This document shows, piece by piece, positions 8,895 through 18,310 of a DNA stretch of 64,000 nt. Positions within the stretch are counted from its first letter, which is position 1; each line of letters begins with the position of its first letter. The translations under genes and the position numbers were made by a program. Source of the DNA: Chloroflexota bacterium (GTDB lineage: Bacteria > Chloroflexota > Anaerolineae > Aggregatilineales > J027); the NCBI GenBank assembly GCA_013112715.1, contig JABFGB010000002.1, positions 103,601 through 167,600 of the forward strand, given 5' to 3'. The notes below the pieces were generated by a model, which was given only the letters and a program-made list of their open reading frames with translations, was not told the DNA's origin and did no database searches.

Positions 8895-10088
8895 TCACAC
8901 CTTCACAATAATCGGCTCGGTTTGCGGTTTGGCAAGCCATTCCATGCCCTTTTCAGTCACAATCACATCTTCTTCCAGTGCTACGAGACCATAGTGCGGC
9001 ACTTGGACACCGAGTTCGAGGGTATAGGCATTGCCCACTTCGAGCAGGCCCATTGGACTCTGTCCATATTTTTCCCACATCGGCCCTAACAAAGTGGAAC
9101 CGTCATGTACGGTGCGGCCAATTTGATGTCCGGTGGCGTGCAAAAATTCGGGATAGCCGCTCTGGATAATGTGCTGACGGGCGGCGGTGTCCACTGCGTT
9201 GCCTGTTACCCCCGGTTGCATGACAGCGGCGGCGGCTTGAATCGCGCCACTGACGACCTTAAACCCGTCCAAAATCGGTTGGGGCACATTGGTTTCGCTG
9301 GCAGGTTGCAAATACCACACCCGCTGCATATCGGAGACGTAATCTTCAAAATAGACCCCCAAATCTACATGAACCAACTGACCCGCCTGTGAAACATATT
9401 TTTCGGAGGGTGCGGCATGTCCAATAGGCGAATCCGGGCCACAGTTCACAATCGGGCAATATTGGGGTTCCCACGCCGGGGTAAGACCGCGTTTGTTCAT
9501 TTCGGCATGGATAAACGCAGCAATTTCCCTTTCGTGCAGACCGGGGCGGAGATAGCCGGTGATTTGGTCAATGATTTCTTCGGTGAGTTTGACGGCTTGG
9601 CGAATGCGGGCGATTTCGGTGGCAGATTTGCGACCCCGCAGCGAATTCAAAATGCTCTCGGCGGAGATCAATTCATAGGGTGTGCCTTGTAGATAACGCT
9701 TCAAAATGAGATACATCCCGTGCGAAAGGCCATCGGCTGCCGAATCGTTTTCGGAATAATTAAGGGCGATCTGGCGGGGATTGAGCCGCTTCAAAATCCG
9801 CTGTAATTCGGGCTGGATACTCTGGTCGTAGCCGATAATTTCCGTAAAGCCGCCTATACGCTCAACATTTTCAGCATCATAGCGCCCCACGATGGCGATC
9901 TTTTCGCCGCTGCGGGTAATAACAAAGGCCGACTGCCACGTCAAATTCATGCCCACAATAAGGCCAAGCGCTGGGTCAGCATTGTGGGATGTTTCACGTA
10001 CAAAGGTCATCCAAGCATCTATTTGTTTTTCTTGGAGAATCCCGACTGCCTGATTTAATTTTTCAAGCTGAATGCTAAAATGGGTCAT
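8895..10088 (-). CDS. M24 family metallopeptidase (Xaa-Pro aminopeptidase-like)
   Basis: 397 residues from ATG 10088; an earlier in-frame codon exists, but only this ATG has an AAGGAT ribosome site. The N-terminal creatinase-like domain (1-150) precedes the pita-bread M24 catalytic domain. Metal ligands are recognisable: two Asp in HVDLGVYFEDYVSDMQ, a His in HATGHQIGRTVHDG, a Glu in the LEVGNAYTLELG region and a Glu in ALEEDVIVTEKG. Proline-peptide or creatinase-like activity cannot be separated from sequence alone. It converges with the PrsW gene and is divergent from the PIG-L deacetylase gene, with a 69-base promoter space between them. Confidence 0.9.
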   Translation of the reverse strand: MTHFSIQLEKLNQAVGILQEKQIDAWMTFVRETSHNADPALGLIVGMNLTWQSAFVITRSGEKIAIVGRYDAENVERIGGFTEIIGYDQSIQPELQRILKRLNPRQIALNYSENDSAADGLSHGMYLILKRYLQGTPYELISAESILNSLRGRKSATEIARIRQAVKLTEEIIDQITGYLRPGLHEREIAAFIHAEMNKRGLTPAWEPQYCPIVNCGPDSPIGHAAPSEKYVSQAGQLVHVDLGVYFEDYVSDMQRVWYLQPASETNVPQPILDGFKVVSGAIQAAAAVMQPGVTGNAVDTAARQHIIQSGYPEFLHATGHQIGRTVHDGSTLLGPMWEKYGQSPMGLLEVGNAYTLELGVQVPHYGLVALEEDVIVTEKGMEWLAKPQTEPIIVKV

Positions 10089-10157
10089 TCTGCTATCATC
10101 CTTCGATGTTGATTTGGAACGGCGCAAGTATACCATTATTCACCGAGGTTAAGTGAT

Positions 10158-11000
10158 ATGACTGGGAAGCGAATGCTGCTCTCTTTTGCCCATCCTGATG
10201 ATGAAACGTTTGGCATGGGGGGCGTGATTGCCAAGTATGCCCAAGCGGGTGTTGAAATTTCCTTGATTTGTTCCACTGACGGGGATCGCGGAACGATTCC
10301 ATCTGAATTTTTGGAAAAGCACGGTTCGGTTGGAGCGGTGCGTGTTGCCGAGTTGGAGTGTGCCGCGCAGAAATTAGGGATTCAGCGTTTATTCCGCTTT
10401 GGCTACAGCGACAGTGGCATGATGGGAACCGATAACAATCATCACCCCGAATGTCTGTGGCAGGCAAAGGAAGAAGAGGTTGTTGAAAAGATTGTAGCGG
10501 TCATTCGAGAGGTCAAGCCGCAGGTCGTGGTCACGTTTGATGAATATGGCGGTTATGGACACCCTGATCATATTGTCATGTGCCGAACGACGACCAAAGC
10601 CTTTTTTGCAGCGGGCGACGCGGCTCAATATCCCGAAGCTGGCCCAGTCTATACACCCCAAAAACTTTATTACATGCCCGCCAAAAAACTGATGATTTCA
10701 CTTGGAATTCTCCGCTCCTTTGCCCAACGCCAAAACCCACGCAAAATTGGTGCAAACCGGGACCTTGATTTGATCGCTATCTATCAAAATGTCCCAACCA
10801 CTCATACGACAATAGAGGTGGGGGATTTTTTGGATATTTGGGATGAGGCCAACCGATGCCATGCCAGTCAATGGCAAGCCCCACCTATGCGGAAATGGCT
10901 GCGACGCCGCTTGTTTGCCACTCAGCATTTTGTGCGGGTGTCGCCCAAAGCCGCTCGATGGGGACGACGCGAGACCGACTTCTTCGCAGGAGTTCAGTAA
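10158..11000 (+). CDS. PIG-L/LmbE family deacetylase
   Basis: 280 residues with the two zinc-binding signatures of the family: AHPDDE at 11-16 and HPDH at 135-138. PIG-L proteins hydrolyse N-acetyl groups from GlcNAc-linked conjugates, for example in mycothiol or bacillithiol synthesis, or in small diacetylated sugars. The gene is immediately upstream of the peptide importer and the amino-sugar salvage cluster, so an N-acetylated sugar derivative is a reasonable guess for its substrate, but it has its own position before the importer promoter and may be unrelated. Confidence 0.88.
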   Translation: MTGKRMLLSFAHPDDETFGMGGVIAKYAQAGVEISLICSTDGDRGTIPSEFLEKHGSVGAVRVAELECAAQKLGIQRLFRFGYSDSGMMGTDNNHHPECLWQAKEEEVVEKIVAVIREVKPQVVVTFDEYGGYGHPDHIVMCRTTTKAFFAAGDAAQYPEAGPVYTPQKLYYMPAKKLMISLGILRSFAQRQNPRKIGANRDLDLIAIYQNVPTTHTTIEVGDFLDIWDEANRCHASQWQAPPMRKWLRRRLFATQHFVRVSPKAARWGRRETDFFAGVQ

Positions 11001-11026
11001 TAGCCTCACACGATTTATGAGAAATT

Positions 11027-11086
11027 TTGCGGTTCTGAAAAGGGATTGGTATAGTTGGAGTAAGGTGGACTAGTCCACCCTATACC
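11027..11086 (+). promoter_or_regulatory. Promoter of the peptide importer with nested GntR/HutC-type operator
   Basis: A good promoter is visible: TTGCGG (11027-11032), 17 bases, TATAGT (11050-11055). Just past the expected start lies the perfect 16-base palindrome GGTGGACTAGTCCACC (11064-11079). An outer inverted repeat, GGTATAG (11048-11054, overlapping the -10) and CTATACC (11080-11086), encloses it. The core TGGACTAGTCCA differs at only two symmetric positions from TGGTCTAGACCA, the operator core known for DasR/NagR-type HutC regulators of amino-sugar use. A GntR/HutC gene follows the importer at 17573, so autoregulated repression of this operon is the natural reading. Confidence 0.72.
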
Positions 11087-11119
11087 ACTCACACCTAAAT
11101 TTTTTAGGAGAACCACAGC

Positions 11120-12895
11120 ATGAAACGATATTTGCTTTTGTTCGTGGCCTTTATTTTAGTATTTAGCGTAGTGGGCACCTTTAGCACTGCAAAGCCCGTT
11201 GCGAAAGCGCAAGATGCTCCCTCTGGAACATTCCTCGGCACATGGCCCTATACCCTGCCACCCGATCATCACCTCAACGGGTTTGATGCGAGTGGTTTGG
11301 ATACCAACCTCGGTGTGGTGTATCGCCAAATTGTTGAACTGACTCCGGCCTACTATATGTGGGCGACTAACGAATATCTCCCCATGCTGGCAACCGAATG
11401 GGGTTTTACGGAAGACAATTCTGCTTACTACATCAAACTGCGTGAAGACGCCCTGTGGAGTGATGGCACGCCTATCACCGCCGATGACGTCATTGCGACC
11501 TATGCGCTGGCCCGCATTACCAACTACTTCTCAGTGTTCAGCGGCGGCTATATCTCCGATGTCGTCAAAGTAGACGATTACACCGTCAATTTCGTATTCG
11601 CGGGTGAACCCTCTTTGGTGGCCGAGCGTGGCATTCTCAAGAGCAGCATCAGTGCCGCTGCCAGCTATGGTGATCTGCCCCAACGCGCCCTCGAGATGAT
11701 TGCCAGTGGTGCCGCCTCGGATAGTGAAGAATGGGCAGCCCTCAAGACCGAAATCACCGAATTCCGTCCCACTCAACTGCTCGCCAGCGGCCCCTATACC
11801 TATACGCTGGATGATGTCAGTGACAGCTATATGACCCTGCATTGGCAGCCCAACAGCATTTTCTCCGGGAGCGTTAAATTCGGTGAAATCCGCCTATGGG
11901 CAGGTGAAACCGAAGCGACGACCCCGCTGGTACTGAGTGGTGATATTGCCCATTCAACCAATGTGTATCCGCCCTCCACCCAACAGGCGTTTGCTGATGC
12001 TGGTATCCGCTTGCTGATTATGCCGCGCATGTACGGCCCTGCTTTGTTGTTTAACCACGATGTACACCCCTTTGAAGTCAAGGAAGTCCGTCAGGCGATT
12101 GCTTACTTGATTGACCGCAGCGAAAATGCCTTCTTGACCAACGGCCTCGGCGCGACGGCTACCGTTTATATGGCGGGCCTACTGGATTCATCAGTGCCGG
12201 TTTTGATGAACCAAGAAGACATTGACAAGCTGAATCGGTATGAACTGAATCGGGACAAAGCCGCCGAATTGTTGGAGAGTGTTGGTTTCGCCAAGAACTC
12301 GGATGGCAAGTGGGCCGATGCGGATGGCAACGTGATTGCCGCCGAATACAAGTTCCCGGCTGAATTTGCCGACTTCTCCGCCGCTGCTCAGAACGCGATT
12401 GACCAGATGAACGAATTTGGTTTCGACATCACCCCAGTTGCGACCCCGTGGCAGCAAACCGCCCAAGACATCCGCGATGGTAATTTTGAACTGTCGGTGT
12501 GGAGTTGGGCTTCTGGTTCACCGTTCGCCAGTCGCCAATTCTTTGGCCCGATCCAACGCTTTAACTATGTTGGTCTGACCGATGGTCAAAAGGGTATGAA
12601 TTTCCCGATGGAATTTGAATATAACGGCGAAACAATTAACCTTGACCAGATGATTAAGGACGCCAGCAACGGCCTCGATATCGAAGTACAAAAGCAGCGG
12701 GCTGGTGAAATTGCCCTCATCATCAATGACCTGATGCCATTCGTCCCCCTGAATGTCATTCTTAGTACCGAGCCGTGGAACGAGGACTTGCTCTCCGGTG
12801 GCCCTGCCGATGATGATCCCATTTTGCAGAACCCCAGTGCTGACCACTTTATTGTGCTCTACCTGTTGAACGGGACGATTTCGCCCGCCAACTAG
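11120..12895 (+). CDS. ABC transporter substrate-binding protein, peptide/nickel family (SBP_bac_5)
   Basis: 591 residues with a Sec signal peptide (basic start MKRY, hydrophobic 4-22, AxA-like cleavage near 30). The mature protein has family 5 landmarks, including LREDALWSDGTPITADDV (about 113-130) and the EVRQAIAYLIDRSE motif (about 322-335). Family 5 proteins deliver oligopeptides, muropeptides or some sugars to a DppBCDF-type permease. Ribosome site AGGAGA lies ten bases before the ATG. First gene of the importer operon; the amino-sugar salvage genes downstream make peptidoglycan fragments (muropeptides) a plausible cargo, which is an inference from context. Confidence 0.92.
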   Translation: MKRYLLLFVAFILVFSVVGTFSTAKPVAKAQDAPSGTFLGTWPYTLPPDHHLNGFDASGLDTNLGVVYRQIVELTPAYYMWATNEYLPMLATEWGFTEDNSAYYIKLREDALWSDGTPITADDVIATYALARITNYFSVFSGGYISDVVKVDDYTVNFVFAGEPSLVAERGILKSSISAAASYGDLPQRALEMIASGAASDSEEWAALKTEITEFRPTQLLASGPYTYTLDDVSDSYMTLHWQPNSIFSGSVKFGEIRLWAGETEATTPLVLSGDIAHSTNVYPPSTQQAFADAGIRLLIMPRMYGPALLFNHDVHPFEVKEVRQAIAYLIDRSENAFLTNGLGATATVYMAGLLDSSVPVLMNQEDIDKLNRYELNRDKAAELLESVGFAKNSDGKWADADGNVIAAEYKFPAEFADFSAAAQNAIDQMNEFGFDITPVATPWQQTAQDIRDGNFELSVWSWASGSPFASRQFFGPIQRFNYVGLTDGQKGMNFPMEFEYNGETINLDQMIKDASNGLDIEVQKQRAGEIALIINDLMPFVPLNVILSTEPWNEDLLSGGPADDDPILQNPSADHFIVLYLLNGTISPAN

Positions 12896-12915
12896 GTCAA
12901 TAAACTGAACAAAAT

Positions 12916-12948
12916 TTGGGGGCGGTTGACCAAAAAAATCGCCCCCAA
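12916..12948 (+). promoter_or_regulatory. Stable intergenic hairpin between binding protein and permease genes
   Basis: TTGGGGGCG (12916-12924) pairs perfectly with CGCCCCCAA (12940-12948) around a 15-base loop. There is no strong T tract after it, so it more likely protects the upstream binding-protein mRNA or causes partial termination than fully stops transcription. Such hairpins commonly raise binding-protein yield relative to the permease. Confidence 0.6.
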
Positions 12949-12980
12949 CCCCAGTTTTCTTTCCATTTGAGGGGATTCCT

Positions 12981-14075
12981 ATGGGTGCCATTCCATTCCG
13001 CCGCACTGACCAACCTGTGAGCCAGCCAAGTTTATGGTCATTGAGCAAAAAACTTTTGCGGTCGGTCTATAGAAGCTACATCTTTCGAGTCACGGTTCAG
13101 GGCATATTGACCCTGTGGGTAGTCACGACTTGCACCTTTTATATGATCCGCAAAATGCCCAATAACCCGATTGAGGTCAAGATTGATGAATTTCAGACCA
13201 AGCAGAACTTGACCTATGAAGAGGCTAGGTCGAAGGTGGCGGGCCTGTTCGATTATGACCCAGACGCACCTTTTATCGAGCAGTACACCGACTATATGGG
13301 GAATTTGGTGCAGGGCGATTTGGGCCGTTCGATCACCACCGGACGCACCCCCGTTTCGCAGCAAATTGCCAAATATCTGCCATGGACCCTATTCGCGGTG
13401 GGCTTGGGTCTGCTGATTAGTTTTGTGATCGGCATGATTGCTGGTGCGGCCATGGCCTATTGGCGGGGCACCGTTTTTGATAATGTGATGACGGCCTTTG
13501 CTTCGATTAGTTATGGCATCCCCGACTTCGTAATCGCTTTTATGATTCTGCTGATTGGGGGTATCCAACTCGAATTATTTCAAGTGGGCGATTATATTGG
13601 GTCGGTTGATCCTGAAATTAAGGCGGGCTTCAATCCTGAATATATCCGAAGCCTACTTCAACATGTGCTGCTGCCTGTGACAACGTATGTTTTAGCCAGT
13701 GTGGGTGGGTGGATGCTGACGATGAAAAGCAGCACTATCTCAACACTTGGCGAAGACTATATCACGGTGGCCCATGCACGCGGGTTAAGCCAGCGCCGCA
13801 TCTTGTTTGGCTATGTGGGCCGCAATGCGATGCTGCCATTGATGACCCGTTTGGCGATCAGCGTGGGGTTTGTGCTGAGTGGCAGCATCATCATTGAGTA
13901 TATTTTCATTTATCCCGGACTTGGCAAATATCTTTTTGAAATGACAGGCAAACGCGATTACACCACAATTCAAGGCATTTTTCTGGTGACATCCGCCGCA
14001 GTCGTTATTTCCAATATCCTAGCCGATTTGCTCTACGGGGTTTTAGACCCACGTGTACGGGTAGGGAGCAAATAG
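12981..14075 (+). CDS. ABC transporter permease, DppB-like
   Basis: 364 residues, BPD_transp_1 family. One N-terminal span (about 30-52), a periplasmic part, then five spans, with the EAA-type loop ITVAHARGLSQRRILFGYVGRNAMLP (about 255-280) that contacts the ATPase. The C-terminal IFLVTSAAVVISNILADLLYGVLDPRVR is diagnostic of the DppB/OppB half. GAGGGG lies five bases before the ATG. Two bases separate it from the second permease. Confidence 0.92.
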   Translation: MGAIPFRRTDQPVSQPSLWSLSKKLLRSVYRSYIFRVTVQGILTLWVVTTCTFYMIRKMPNNPIEVKIDEFQTKQNLTYEEARSKVAGLFDYDPDAPFIEQYTDYMGNLVQGDLGRSITTGRTPVSQQIAKYLPWTLFAVGLGLLISFVIGMIAGAAMAYWRGTVFDNVMTAFASISYGIPDFVIAFMILLIGGIQLELFQVGDYIGSVDPEIKAGFNPEYIRSLLQHVLLPVTTYVLASVGGWMLTMKSSTISTLGEDYITVAHARGLSQRRILFGYVGRNAMLPLMTRLAISVGFVLSGSIIIEYIFIYPGLGKYLFEMTGKRDYTTIQGIFLVTSAAVVISNILADLLYGVLDPRVRVGSK

Positions 14076-14077
14076 GT

Positions 14078-15265
14078 ATGGGCTTTTTAATTGTGGTTGC
14101 CACAATTCCCGGCCTCGTTATTGGACTTCTATGTGGCCTCGTGCCATTGGGTGTTGGTTTGCGTCACCAGCAATTAAAATGGGGCATCGTCGGACTGGTG
14201 TTGTGTGCGCTGGCGGGTTTTTCGTTTAGCCTCATCGGTGGATTCATCATGCTGGTGTTCACAACGGCGGTGGTGATTTCGTATGCCTTCGTTGACCGTG
14301 AAGACCCCTTTACCTCGCGTGCATCTATTGAGGCCGTCAATTTTGAGGAATCGCAGCTTGAATTTTTGATGCGACAGATGGCAGCACTAGGTCGAACCAT
14401 TCGGCAGAGCGTGCGTGCCCTTATCCGTAACAAAGCAGGCTTCTTAGGTTTTATCGGCATTCTGTTTTTTGTGGGTATCTCGGTATTCGGCCCATTATTT
14501 GTGGAGTATGATGGCGATACCCATGTTGAGCGCCTTCAACCGGGAGCGCGTACCCTATTCCAAAAGCCTTCAAGTGAATTTATTTTGGGGCTGGATTGGA
14601 AAGGGCGCGATATTTTCTCCCATATGGTACATGGGGGTCAAAATCTAATTATTACCTCGATTGAAGCAGGCCTGATTGCGACGCTCGTTGCGGTGGTGGT
14701 CGGGGCGATGGCGGCGATGATCGGTGGTGTGGTTGACCAAATATTATCTGCTATCGCCAATTTCATCTTGACCATTCCCCAGTTCCCGCTGCTGCTGGTG
14801 CTGGCTTCGATTTTGAGTTTCAGCAACCGCTTCTATCTCGCACTTCTGTTTGCGGCCTTAAGTTGGCCTGCTCTGATGCGTGCCGTGCGTGCCCAAGTGT
14901 TGAGTTTACGCGAACGCGACTATGTGCAAGCTGCCGTCGCATTGGATTTGGGACTGCCCCATATCATTATTCGGGAAGTGCTGCCCAATTTGATGAGCTA
15001 CATCGTGGTCAATATGATTTTTTCCATCCGATCTGCCATGTATTACATTGTCGGCCTCGTTTTCTTGGGTCTTGTACCACTGGAAGAGCCGGATTGGGGG
15101 GTTATGATCTACGTAGGTCGTCAGCAAGGGGCCATCTTTAATTCCGATGGCGCCAGCATGATTTTATCGCCTGTCATTGCTATCGCCTTGTTTCAGTTGT
15201 CGTTGATTCTCTTCACCCGTTCACTCGAAGAGGTCTTTAATCCGCGTCTGCGCTCAGGCTTATAG
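14078..15265 (+). CDS. ABC transporter permease, DppC-like
   Basis: 395 residues, about 90 longer than a standard DppC. The additional N-terminal part (1-75) holds two or three hydrophobic segments before the usual N-terminal region, IRNKAGFLGFIGILFFVGISVFGP at about 115-138. The EAA loop is REVLPNLMSYIVVNMIF near 300 and the C-terminus is FTRSLEEVFNPRL, typical of the family. The extra N-terminal hydrophobic block is seen in some peptide permeases; its purpose is not known. Confidence 0.92.
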   Translation: MGFLIVVATIPGLVIGLLCGLVPLGVGLRHQQLKWGIVGLVLCALAGFSFSLIGGFIMLVFTTAVVISYAFVDREDPFTSRASIEAVNFEESQLEFLMRQMAALGRTIRQSVRALIRNKAGFLGFIGILFFVGISVFGPLFVEYDGDTHVERLQPGARTLFQKPSSEFILGLDWKGRDIFSHMVHGGQNLIITSIEAGLIATLVAVVVGAMAAMIGGVVDQILSAIANFILTIPQFPLLLVLASILSFSNRFYLALLFAALSWPALMRAVRAQVLSLRERDYVQAAVALDLGLPHIIIREVLPNLMSYIVVNMIFSIRSAMYYIVGLVFLGLVPLEEPDWGVMIYVGRQQGAIFNSDGASMILSPVIAIALFQLSLILFTRSLEEVFNPRLRSGL

Positions 15266-15274
15266 GAGAAGATG

Positions 15275-16324
15275 ATGGCAGGCAAAGAGATTGTCCTGAG
15301 TGTGCAAGACTTATCCATTACCTATCTGACACGGCGCGGACGATTACAAGCGGTCAGCCATGTTTCCTTTGATTTGCACCGGGGCGAGACCTTAGCCCTG
15401 ATCGGTGAAAGTGGCTGCGGGAAATCCACCCTGAATTTTGGCTTGATGCGCTTGCTGCCCAAAAATGCTAACACGGAGACAGGCAAGATTGTGTATACAG
15501 ATCGGGCCGGGCAAAAAATTGATGTGCTGGCCTTAAATACACGCTCCCTACGAAAATTCCGCTGGTCAGAATGTGCGATGGTGTTTCAAGGGGCGCAAAA
15601 TTCCCTGAATCCGGTCATCCATGTGCGCGACATGATTTATGACACCGCCAAAGCGCATGGTCTGAATAATCGGAGTGAAGTGCGTGAAAGGGCTTTGGAA
15701 CTCTTCCGCAAAGTGCGCCTTGACCCGGAGCGCGTGTTTAATTCCTATCCACATGAACTCAGCGGAGGGATGCGTCAGCGTGTGCTGATTGCATTGGGGT
15801 TGCTGTTGAATCCGCAGGTCGTCATTTTTGATGAGCCGACAACTGCCCTTGATATTTTGACACAACGCAGCATTTTAAATGTTCTGCGTGATCTCAAGGA
15901 GGAACTCGGCTTTAGTTCGATTTTTATCAGCCATGACCTTGCGGTGGCGGCGGAGATTGCCGATACCGTTGCGACCATGTATGCGGGTGAAATTGTCGAG
16001 ATGGGGCCGGTCAATGATATTTTCTATGAGCCGCGCCATGCGTATACATTGGGATTGATGGAAGCCTCGCCACGCTTGAGTGTGGGGCGGGAAGAGTTGG
16101 ACGGGATTCCCGGCAGTCCGCCTGATTTAGTGGAACTGCCAACAGGGTGCAAATTTCATATCCGCTGCCCATTTGCCATTGAAAGCTGCAAGACAACCCA
16201 GCCGCCCCTTGAGCAAGCCAGCATCGGGCATATCGTCGCCTGTTATAAGAGCAGCGAGGTATTGGAAAGAGGCAAGGAGTTGCGCTCAGTTTCCTCGACA
16301 GCACGGGTAGCGCGTTTATCCTAA
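15275..16324 (+). CDS. ABC transporter ATP-binding protein, DppD-like
   Basis: About 349 residues. Walker A GESGCGKST (about 45-53), signature LSGGMRQRV, Walker B VVIFDEPTTALD and the H-loop FISHDLA are all intact. The C-terminal oligopeptide-transporter extension has GCKFHIRCPFAIESCKTTQPP, where three Cys may bind an iron-sulfur cluster, as in other DppD/OppD proteins. Two adjacent ATGs occur (15272, 15275); GGAG sits six bases before the second, which I chose. Energises the importer with its DppF partner. Confidence 0.92.
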   Translation: MAGKEIVLSVQDLSITYLTRRGRLQAVSHVSFDLHRGETLALIGESGCGKSTLNFGLMRLLPKNANTETGKIVYTDRAGQKIDVLALNTRSLRKFRWSECAMVFQGAQNSLNPVIHVRDMIYDTAKAHGLNNRSEVRERALELFRKVRLDPERVFNSYPHELSGGMRQRVLIALGLLLNPQVVIFDEPTTALDILTQRSILNVLRDLKEELGFSSIFISHDLAVAAEIADTVATMYAGEIVEMGPVNDIFYEPRHAYTLGLMEASPRLSVGREELDGIPGSPPDLVELPTGCKFHIRCPFAIESCKTTQPPLEQASIGHIVACYKSSEVLERGKELRSVSSTARVARLS

Positions 16325-16343
16325 AACGGAAACGATTATTTTT

Positions 16344-17369
16344 ATGACGACTCAGCAACCTTTGATTGAATTACGGCATGTGCATCGGCATTTTAAAAAG
16401 GGGCGCACCGACATCCCAGTCTTGCAGGACATCAGCTTGGCCGTCCACCCCGGCGAGATTTTGTGCCTTGTGGGAGAAAGCGGCTGTGGCAAGACAACCA
16501 CTGGCAAAATTATGGTGGGGTTGCTGGCGGAATCCTCCGGGGAGGTGTTATATGAGGGCCAGCCCATTCATGGACGCGGACGCAAAGATAAATCCGAGTA
16601 TCGGCGTTCATTGCAGATCGTTCATCAAGACCCCTTTGCCTCGCTAAATCCTTCACATACCATCGGGCAAATTTTGAGTTATCCGCTGAAACGGCATCAT
16701 CTAGTCAGCAATCGGGCCGAACTGCGCCGCCGTATCTGGGAACTGCTAACGTTGGTAGATTTGACACCCCCCGGTGATATTGTCAACAAATATCCGCACC
16801 AACTCAGTGGGGGGCAGCGTCAACGGGTGAGCATTGCTCGTGCCTTGTCGGTCAATCCGCGCTTGATCGTGGCGGATGAGGCCGTCAGCATGGTGGATGT
16901 CAGCATCCGCATCAGTTTGCTCAAAACCCTGCAAAGTCTACGCGATAGATTCGGGATTGCGGTGGTGTTTATCACCCACGACCTCGCCCTTGCCAAATAC
17001 TTTGCATGGGAGGGCCGGGTGGCGGTGATGTATTTGGGGCGCGTGGTCGAAATTGGCAGCACACCGGAAATTATCGGCAGTCCATCTCACCCTTATACCA
17101 AAGCCTTAATTTCGGCCATTCCTGAGGCCGACCCGATTTTGACGCGACGCAAAGAAACCCTGCCCTTGCGGAGTGATGACATTCCCAGCTTAGTTAATAT
17201 TCCGGCGGGGTGTGCCTTCCATCCGCGCTGTCCATTTTTTGTTCCGGGGGTGTGTGATCAGGAAGTGCCTGCATTAGAGCCACTCAATGGCTATGGACAG
17301 GAAGTGGCTTGTATACCGTTGACACAGGGAATGGGACTGAGCATCCGTGAATCCAACGCCGCGTCGTGA
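16344..17369 (+). CDS. ABC transporter ATP-binding protein, DppF-like
   Basis: 341 residues with Walker A GESGCGKTT (about 44-52), signature LSGGQRQRV, Walker B RLIVADEAVSMVD and H-loop ITHDLA. In Walker B the usual EP is EA (DEAVSMVD), which keeps the catalytic Glu. The C-terminal extension again has a Cys-rich GCAFHPRCPFFVPGVC. No clear ribosome site precedes the ATG, so translation may depend on the gene before it, 19 bases upstream. Confidence 0.92.
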   Translation: MTTQQPLIELRHVHRHFKKGRTDIPVLQDISLAVHPGEILCLVGESGCGKTTTGKIMVGLLAESSGEVLYEGQPIHGRGRKDKSEYRRSLQIVHQDPFASLNPSHTIGQILSYPLKRHHLVSNRAELRRRIWELLTLVDLTPPGDIVNKYPHQLSGGQRQRVSIARALSVNPRLIVADEAVSMVDVSIRISLLKTLQSLRDRFGIAVVFITHDLALAKYFAWEGRVAVMYLGRVVEIGSTPEIIGSPSHPYTKALISAIPEADPILTRRKETLPLRSDDIPSLVNIPAGCAFHPRCPFFVPGVCDQEVPALEPLNGYGQEVACIPLTQGMGLSIRESNAAS

Positions 17370-17559
17370 ACCAGATGCTATTGAAGTTTTTTTGCGTACT
17401 TTTTTGGGGTTAGGGGCGTTTATTGCCCTGTGCAGTGTGGTGACGTGGTTAAGCGCCGAGCCGGATTCGCCGGAATATACCTTGAGTATCTGCAATATTC
17501 TTATTGGGCTGGCGCTGGTAGTGGGAGTTGCTGTTTTTGTCAAAGTGTTTCGGCGCTAA
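17347..17559 (+). CDS. Small two-span membrane protein, unknown
   Basis: 70 residues from a GTG inside the end of the DppF-like gene. A charged N-terminus (1-12) is followed by a span at about 16-37, a short linker rich in Ser/Pro/Glu and a second span at about 46-66 ending in KVFRR. It resembles no family I know. It lies between the importer and the GntR gene, on the same strand with 13 bases to the next start, so it is likely part of the operon. Confidence 0.5.
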   Translation: MNPTPRREPDAIEVFLRTFLGLGAFIALCSVVTWLSAEPDSPEYTLSICNILIGLALVVGVAVFVKVFRR

Positions 17560-17572
17560 GGGAGACAAAGTG

Positions 17573-18307
17573 ATGATAACCCGCGACTCAGCCGTGCCAT
17601 TGTATATCCAAATTAAGGAATATATTCGCCAGAATATTTTGTCGGGGGCATATTCTGAAAACACGCGGATTCCCTCCGAACGTCAGCTTTCGGAGCAGTT
17701 TGAGGTGAGCCGACTGACCGTGACCAAAGCCATTACCGAGTTGGTGACGGAAGGGTTGCTACATACCCGTGTGGGCAAGGGGACGTTTGTTACCCCCGGC
17801 AAAATCAATCAAGAACTGCGCACCCTGACCAGCTTTACCGAAGAAATGCAGCGGCGTGGACAATCTGCCGCCAGCCGTGTCCTCTATGCCAGTGTTGACC
17901 CTGCTGAGGAAGAAGTCGCACGGGCATTGTCGCTGGTGCCGGGGGCGAAAGTCATGGTGCTCAAGCGATTGCGCCTTTCGGACGGTCAGGCCATTGCGCT
18001 CGAAATTTCCCATATTATTGATGCGCTGTGCCCGAATATTTTGGACAATCATGATTTTAGCTGTGAGTCGTTGTATCAAGTGCTGCGCGAAGAATATGGC
18101 CTAAATATGACCCATGCCCAACAAACTATTGAGGCCCGCCGCGCCACCGCCACCGAACTTGAACTGCTCAAAATTGACTCACATACACCCATTTTGAGCA
18201 TGACCCGAATCACCTTTAATGAACAAGATGCCCCCTTTGAATATGCACGCTCCGCCTATCGGGGGGATCGTTATAAATTTAATGCCGTCTTGCACAGTGT
18301 AGGATGA
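17573..18307 (+). CDS. GntR-family transcriptional regulator, HutC subfamily
   Basis: 244 residues from ATG 17573, preceded by GGGAG. Residues 1-70 are the winged helix of GntR (PLYIQIKEYIRQNILSG, then IPSERQLSEQFEVSRLTVTKAI). Residues 85-240 are a UTRA ligand-binding domain, as in HutC, NagR and DasR. NagR/DasR respond to GlcN-6-P or GlcNAc-6-P. The gene sits between the importer and the NagZ gene, and a HutC-type palindrome overlaps the importer promoter at 11048-11086, so it probably senses an amino-sugar phosphate and represses this operon. The ligand is inferred, not shown. Confidence 0.9.
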   Translation: MITRDSAVPLYIQIKEYIRQNILSGAYSENTRIPSERQLSEQFEVSRLTVTKAITELVTEGLLHTRVGKGTFVTPGKINQELRTLTSFTEEMQRRGQSAASRVLYASVDPAEEEVARALSLVPGAKVMVLKRLRLSDGQAIALEISHIIDALCPNILDNHDFSCESLYQVLREEYGLNMTHAQQTIEARRATATELELLKIDSHTPILSMTRITFNEQDAPFEYARSAYRGDRYKFNAVLHSVG

Positions 18308-18310
18308 ACC

